From Actinomycetota bacterium (GTDB taxonomy: Bacteria; Actinomycetota; Thermoleophilia; RBG-16-64-13): 9,742 nt of DNA. Below, piece by piece: positions 6,235 through 9,742 of this stretch. Below the pieces are notes generated by a model. The model was not told the DNA's origin, did no database searches, and saw only the letters and a list, made by a program, of their open reading frames with translations. Numbering within the stretch: position 1 is the stretch's first letter; each line of letters starts with the position of its first letter. Position numbers and translations under genes: made by a program. The stretch spans positions 1-9,742 of the forward strand of contig JAMDDA010000075.1 in assembly GCA_023488925.1 (NCBI GenBank), in the 5' to 3' direction.

Positions 6235-6570
6235 GTGGCAGGTGTGTTGTGGTATGCGCGCTCGGACGTTCTGGGTCAGGACGAGACCATCGGAGCGCGA
6301 CTGGTGCAGTCGTTCTGGAACAGCTTGGGGGAGCGGCTCCAGGAGCCGCACACTTTCGCTTTCATCAACCGCGGGGTGTATCTCACCCTTGACGACTCTC
6401 CGGTGCTCACGGCTCTCCGGGAACTCGAGGCCCGGGGGTGCCACTTCTATTCCTGCGGCACCTGTCTGGACTACTTCGGGGTACGGAGCCGGTTGGCGGT
6501 GGGCGCGGTGGGGTCCATGGCTCTGTTGCAGGACCTGATGCTCGCGGCCGACAAGGTCATCACCTTGTGA
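6235..6570 (+). CDS. yedF: Stand-alone DsrE-type domain of the YedF selenium-metabolism family
   Basis: Small protein (111 residues) resembling the C-terminal DsrE/DsrF-like half of YedF. Matching features are S-D-x-L-G-Q-D at 10-16, F-I-N-R-G-V near 43-48, the Cys motif SCGTCLDYFGV (C74, C77) and the closing A-V-G-S-M ... A-D-K-V-I-T-L. Family members are linked to selenium metabolism and are thought to handle persulfide or perselenide sulfur/selenium; the reaction is not established. Typical YedF also has an N-terminal TusA/SirA domain with a CPxP motif; none is encoded here or in the 140 bases upstream. GTG 6235 was chosen because GGAGG ends five bases upstream and the DsrE fold begins immediately. 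It is divergent from the LysR gene and followed 85 bases later by a DUF3343 gene. A plain DsrE sulfurtransferase is the alternative. Confidence 0.82.
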   Translation: MAGVLWYARSDVLGQDETIGARLVQSFWNSLGERLQEPHTFAFINRGVYLTLDDSPVLTALRELEARGCHFYSCGTCLDYFGVRSRLAVGAVGSMALLQDLMLAADKVITL

Positions 6571-6655
6571 GCCGAGGCACCCCCTGAGCCGCCGCGGGCC
6601 GCGACCCGGGACGTGTGCACCCCGTCGTGAGCGCTCCTGTCTCCCCACCGCAGAC

Positions 6656-6922
6656 GTGAACCCCCCTGCTTCTCCGGTACGCCGCCGCGGAGAACCACGG
6701 CCGGCGGGCGTGGTCTTCGCTTTTCCCACCACGCACCAGGCCATGGCCGCCGAGGATGCCCTGCGCGCCGCCCACATCCCGCTGCAGGTCATACCGAAGC
6801 CCCCAACCTTCGGGCCGGGCTGCGGGCTGGCCGTCAAGGTCGCCGAGAAAGACCGTAGACGGGCCGCAACCATCCTGAGGCAAGAAACCATCCCCTTTTT
6901 TCCGCCCCAAAGGGTAGACTGA
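6656..6922 (+). CDS. DUF3343 putative Se/S carrier-like protein
   Basis: Small protein of the DUF3343 family (Pfam name: putative Se/S carrier protein-like). The family pattern is clear: V-V-F-A-F-P-T-T-H-Q-A-M-A-A-E at 19-33, I-P-L-Q-V-I-P-K-P at 41-49, and the conserved cysteine in GPGCGLAVKV (C56). C56 is the presumed carrier residue. The family co-occurs with YedF and SelD-type genes, and here it follows a YedF-type gene in the same direction, supporting a shared selenium or sulfur transfer role. The start is uncertain: GTG 6656 lacks a good ribosome site and adds about 17 Pro/Arg-rich residues; a GTG at 6710 begins exactly at the conserved domain but also lacks close Shine-Dalgarno support. 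Its stop lies 37 bases before the start assigned to the UPF0182 gene. Confidence 0.84.
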   Translation: MNPPASPVRRRGEPRPAGVVFAFPTTHQAMAAEDALRAAHIPLQVIPKPPTFGPGCGLAVKVAEKDRRRAATILRQETIPFFPPQRVD

Positions 6923-6947
6923 CTCCGACGAAGGGCAGCAGCCGACC

Positions 6948-6962
6948 AAGGAGGCGGTCATC
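6948..6962 (+). promoter_or_regulatory. Strong ribosome-binding site facing an ATC codon
   Basis: AAGGAGG (6948-6954) is followed after five bases by ATC (6960-6962) in the UPF0182 frame. That frame is open back to a TAG at 6915-6917 and has no ATG, GTG or TTG between there and 7029. A TAGACT at 6915-6920 could be a -10 for this gene, but no -35 supports it. Confidence 0.5.
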
Positions 6963-9742
6963 ACCGCACAAGATTCCGGGCGATCGGAAGGTCCACAGCG
7001 CCCGCGCAACGCCTTCGAAGCTCTGGGAATGCTCGCCGGCTGGCTGATGCGGCGGGCCGGCACGCGACCCGAGCCCGGCGGGAGCCCGCGCGGACCGCGG
7101 GGAGGGCGAGGAGAGCGGGGCAGACGCTCCCCGCGCAGGGTGCTGGGCGCGGTCATCTTCCTGCCGGCGGTGGGCCTCGTCGCGTACGGCGCCGCGATCT
7201 TCTGGACCGATGCAGCCTGGTTCGGCGAAGTGGGCTACACGAACGTGTTCTGGACCCGCATCTGGGCTCGGCTCGCGGTGGGCGCGGCCGGCGGGGCCCT
7301 TTTCCTGCTGATCTTCCTCACCAACGTCCTGCTCGCGCGCAGGCTCTCTCCCAAGATACGGCGCGTGGGCGGCGACGTGGGGGGCGACGACATCCTCGAG
7401 CTGGTGCCCACCGAAGACCGCTCCGTGCAAAAAGTGCTGCTGGCGGTTTCCTTGTCGCTGGCGTTTTTCTTCGGTCTGGGCGCAAGCGGTCTCTGGCAAC
7501 AGGTGCTGCTCCTTCTGAACCGCACGCCCTTCGGCTACACCGATCCGGTGTTCGGCCGGGACGCCTCTTTCTTCATTTTCGTTCTACCCGTGGTGGGAGG
7601 ACTGTTGTCGTTTTTCGGCCTGACCCTGGTCCTCACCTTCATCGGGACGGCCTTGGTCTACGTCTTCGACCGCGCAGCATTGATGGACGAGCAGAAGCGG
7701 CTCCGCCTGGCGCCGCACGTCAAGGGACACCTCTCCAGCCTGGTAGCCGCCGTTCTGTTGCTGAAGGCCGGGGGCTACCTGGTCTCCGCCTGGCAGCTCG
7801 TTCTCTCTCCCCGAGGCGTGGTCTTCGGCGCAAGTTACACCGACGTGCACGCCGAGCTGCCCGTGCTGCGGTTGCTGGCTGTGGTGTCGTTGATCTCGGC
7901 CGCCATCTTCCTCGTCAACATCCACTACCGGGGATGGCGGCTTCCCCTTGTCGCCATCGGGCTTCTGGTGGCGATGTGGGTATTGGCCGGCCAGGTCTAC
8001 CCAGCCGTGATGCAACAGTACCGGGTGTCGCCCAATGAAGCCGAGGTGGAACGGCCCTACATCGAGAAGAACATCGCCGCCACCCGTTGGGCCTTCGGCC
8101 TGAACACGGTGCGCACCCGCCCCTTCCCCGGCGCGCAAGAACTCACGCAACAGGACCTCGCGGCCAACCGTGCGACCGTAGAGAACATCCGCTTGTGGGA
8201 CCCCCGTCCCCTCCTCGACACGTTCATGCAGATCCAGGAGATCCGCCTCTACTACGCTTTCCGTGACGTCGACGTCGACCGTTACGTGGTGGACGGCGAA
8301 TACCGGCAGGCCATGCTGGCCGCGCGGGAACTCGACCAGAGCAAGCTGCAGCCTCAGTCGAAGACCTGGGTCAACCTGCACTTGACCTACACCCACGGCT
8401 ACGGGGTCGTGGTCTCCCGAGTGAACGAGGCCACCGAGCAGGGTCTGCCCGATCTGCTCGTGCAGGACATTCCCCCTCGCAGCCGGGCGCAGGGCCTCGC
8501 GATCACCCGCCCGCAGATATACTACGGGGAGCTCGACAACGACTTCATACTGGTGAAGACCAAGGCGCAGGAGTTCGACTACCCGAAGGGCGATGCCAAT
8601 GTTTTCACGACCTACACGGGGAAGGGAGGTATTGGCGTCGGCTCCCTTCCCCGTCAATTGGCCTTCGCCCTGCGTTTCGGTACCCTCAAATTATTGCTTT
8701 CCGATTCGCTCACCGCCGAGAGCCGGCTCCTGTTCCGGCGGGCGCTCAAGGAACGGGTGCAGACCATCGCCCCCTTCCTCTCGTACGACCGCGACCCTTA
8801 CCTGGTGATCCGGGATGACGGCTCCCTGGTTTGGATCTGGGACGCGTACACGACCGCGAGCCGCTTCCCCTACTCCCAGCCGCGCTCCAACGGCATCAAC
8901 TACATCCGTAACTCCATCAAGGTGGTCGTGGACGCTTACAACGGCGACGTGACCTTCTACCAGATCGACCCGAACGACGCCGTGGCCCGGACCTGGGGCA
9001 AGATCTATCCGGGGCTCTTTACTCCGGGAGAGCGGCTGCCCGCCGACCTGCGTCGGCACCTGCGCTACCCGGAGGACCTTTTCGGCATCCAGATGGACGT
9101 GCTCTCCACCTACCACATGCTCGACCCGCAGGTGTTCTACTCCAAGGAAGACCTCTGGGAGATCCCCACCGAGCTCTATGCGGGCGAAGAAGTCCCGGTG
9201 ATGCCCTACTACGTGATCATGGCCCTGCCCGGGGAAGCGAAGGAGGAGTTCCTGCTCATGCAGCCCTTCGTCCCGCTCCAGAAGAAGAACATGGTCTCCT
9301 GGGTGGCCGCCCGTATGGACGGCGACCACTACGGGGAGCTGGTGGCATTCGAGTTCCCCAAGGACAGGCTGGTCTTCGGGCCGGCCCAGGTGGAGGCGCG
9401 CATTTCCAACGATCCCGTCATCTCCGAGCAGCTCACCCTGTGGAACCAGGCGGGAAGCCAGGTCATTCGCGGCAACCTGCTGGTGATCCCCGTCGAAGAC
9501 TCCGTCCTGTACGTGGAGCCCCTCTACCTGCAATCCACGCAGAACCCCATCCCGCAACTGACCCGGGTGATCGTGGGCTACGGCGACAAGGTCGTGATGG
9601 AGCCGACCCTCGGAGACGCGCTGCGGGCCGTCTTCGCGGGCGGACCGAGCACGTCGCCCCCCACCCCGTCTCCCGGGGGCACGACCACGACCACGGTTCC
9701 CGGGGGCACGACCACGACCACGACCCCCGGGGGCACGACCAC
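6960..9742 (+). CDS. UPF0182 (COG1615) integral membrane protein, 3' end outside window
   Basis: Large membrane protein of the UPF0182 family; its function is unknown. About 927 codons are visible without a stop. After a basic Gly/Pro/Arg-rich stretch come seven likely membrane spans (starting about nt 7140, 7275, 7430, 7570, 7720, 7870 and 7940), with the family hallmark W-F-x-E-V-G-Y-x-x-V-F-W just after the first. A large soluble part follows, with family motifs such as RPYIEKNIAATRWAFGL (about nt 8056), the NLHLTYTHGYGVV block (about 8372), YYGE (about 8520), GGIGVGS and NYIRNSIKVVVDAYNG. The C-terminus enters a Thr-rich tandem repeat. The start is placed at ATC 6960 because of the AAGGAGG five bases upstream; ATG 7029 or 7047 are the conventional alternatives and lose no conserved part. 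Topology predicts a large extracytoplasmic domain. Confidence 0.9.
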   Translation, partial: MTAQDSGRSEGPQRPRNAFEALGMLAGWLMRRAGTRPEPGGSPRGPRGGRGERGRRSPRRVLGAVIFLPAVGLVAYGAAIFWTDAAWFGEVGYTNVFWTRIWARLAVGAAGGALFLLIFLTNVLLARRLSPKIRRVGGDVGGDDILELVPTEDRSVQKVLLAVSLSLAFFFGLGASGLWQQVLLLLNRTPFGYTDPVFGRDASFFIFVLPVVGGLLSFFGLTLVLTFIGTALVYVFDRAALMDEQKRLRLAPHVKGHLSSLVAAVLLLKAGGYLVSAWQLVLSPRGVVFGASYTDVHAELPVLRLLAVVSLISAAIFLVNIHYRGWRLPLVAIGLLVAMWVLAGQVYPAVMQQYRVSPNEAEVERPYIEKNIAATRWAFGLNTVRTRPFPGAQELTQQDLAANRATVENIRLWDPRPLLDTFMQIQEIRLYYAFRDVDVDRYVVDGEYRQAMLAARELDQSKLQPQSKTWVNLHLTYTHGYGVVVSRVNEATEQGLPDLLVQDIPPRSRAQGLAITRPQIYYGELDNDFILVKTKAQEFDYPKGDANVFTTYTGKGGIGVGSLPRQLAFALRFGTLKLLLSDSLTAESRLLFRRALKERVQTIAPFLSYDRDPYLVIRDDGSLVWIWDAYTTASRFPYSQPRSNGINYIRNSIKVVVDAYNGDVTFYQIDPNDAVARTWGKIYPGLFTPGERLPADLRRHLRYPEDLFGIQMDVLSTYHMLDPQVFYSKEDLWEIPTELYAGEEVPVMPYYVIMALPGEAKEEFLLMQPFVPLQKKNMVSWVAARMDGDHYGELVAFEFPKDRLVFGPAQVEARISNDPVISEQLTLWNQAGSQVIRGNLLVIPVEDSVLYVEPLYLQSTQNPIPQLTRVIVGYGDKVVMEPTLGDALRAVFAGGPSTSPPTPSPGGTTTTTVPGGTTTTTTPGGTT
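9672..9742 (+). repeat. 27-bp in-frame tandem repeat (PGGTTTTT units)
   Basis: A 27-bp unit beginning CCCGGGGGCACGACC repeats from 9672, with copies at 9672-9698 and 9699-9725 and a third cut by the window edge (9726-9742). Copies 1 and 2 differ only in the last codon (GTT versus ACC). The unit is nine codons, so it stays in frame and adds PGGTTTTT(V/T) to the C-terminus of the UPF0182 protein, preceded by a Ser/Thr/Pro stretch. The total copy number is not visible. Confidence 0.9.

Noticed and set aside
6568..6570. Possible selenocysteine UGA at the end of the YedF-type gene, given the selenium theme.
   Set aside because: The preceding residues are the normal family C-terminus and the sequence after the TGA does not continue the domain; no reason to invoke recoding.
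8518..8523. A TATACT hexamer inside the UPF0182 gene.
   Set aside because: It encodes Ile-Tyr-Tyr in the conserved YYGE region and no gene starts downstream; treated as chance.
7584..9557. Two long minus-strand frames (7584-8657 and 8691-9557) opposite the UPF0182 gene.
   Set aside because: The plus strand carries an uninterrupted UPF0182 protein with conserved motifs; the antisense translations show no domain and no ribosome site.

Overview
This is a GC-rich bacterial window with closely packed genes. High GC, strong Shine-Dalgarno sequences (AAGGAGG, GGAGGAG), and a gene mix of CsoR, a three-domain DtxR-type regulator, a DUF1405/YpjA-like protein, YedF/DUF3343 selenium-sulfur proteins and a UPF0182 membrane protein suggest a Gram-positive lineage. 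It could be a deep-branching high-GC Bacillota or an Actinomycetota; the sequence alone does not decide. YedF- and DUF3343-type proteins point to an anaerobic or facultative lifestyle. No tRNA, rRNA, CRISPR array, transposase or other mobile element was seen, and no gene-free stretch exceeds 300 bases.

Layout, left to right. (1) The 3' part of a GAF-GAF-GGDEF diguanylate cyclase enters from the left edge (+). Its last codons overlap a DUF1405 membrane-protein gene (+), which seems to have its own promoter inside the cyclase gene and an ATG at the predicted transcription start. (2) A copper block follows: csoR (+) faces away from copZ (-) across an AT-rich control region, and copZ is followed by a geranylgeranyl-reductase-family flavoprotein (-). 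(3) A DtxR/MntR-family metalloregulator (-) converges on csoR; its metal-ligand set mixes MntR-like and DtxR-like positions. (4) A 39-residue single-span membrane peptide (+) sits between the metalloregulator and a LysR gene. (5) The LysR regulator (-) is divergent from a short YedF-type DsrE protein (+), which is followed by a DUF3343 putative Se/S carrier (+). A promoter, a dyad and a GC-rich hairpin lie between the divergent genes. (6) A long UPF0182 membrane protein (+) runs off the right edge within a 27-bp in-frame tandem repeat coding for PGGTTTTT-type units. Its good Shine-Dalgarno sequence is correctly spaced from an ATC codon, not from ATG, GTG or TTG.

Together the middle of the window handles metals and chalcogens: copper sensing and chaperoning, iron or manganese sensing, and a likely selenium/sulfur-carrier locus under a LysR regulator. 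The most interesting items are the LysR / stand-alone YedF-DsrE / DUF3343 mini-locus, the copZ-reductase pairing, the hybrid metalloregulator site, the leaderless DUF1405 gene and the apparent AUC start of the UPF0182 gene. These rest on reading motifs by eye; no database search was possible.
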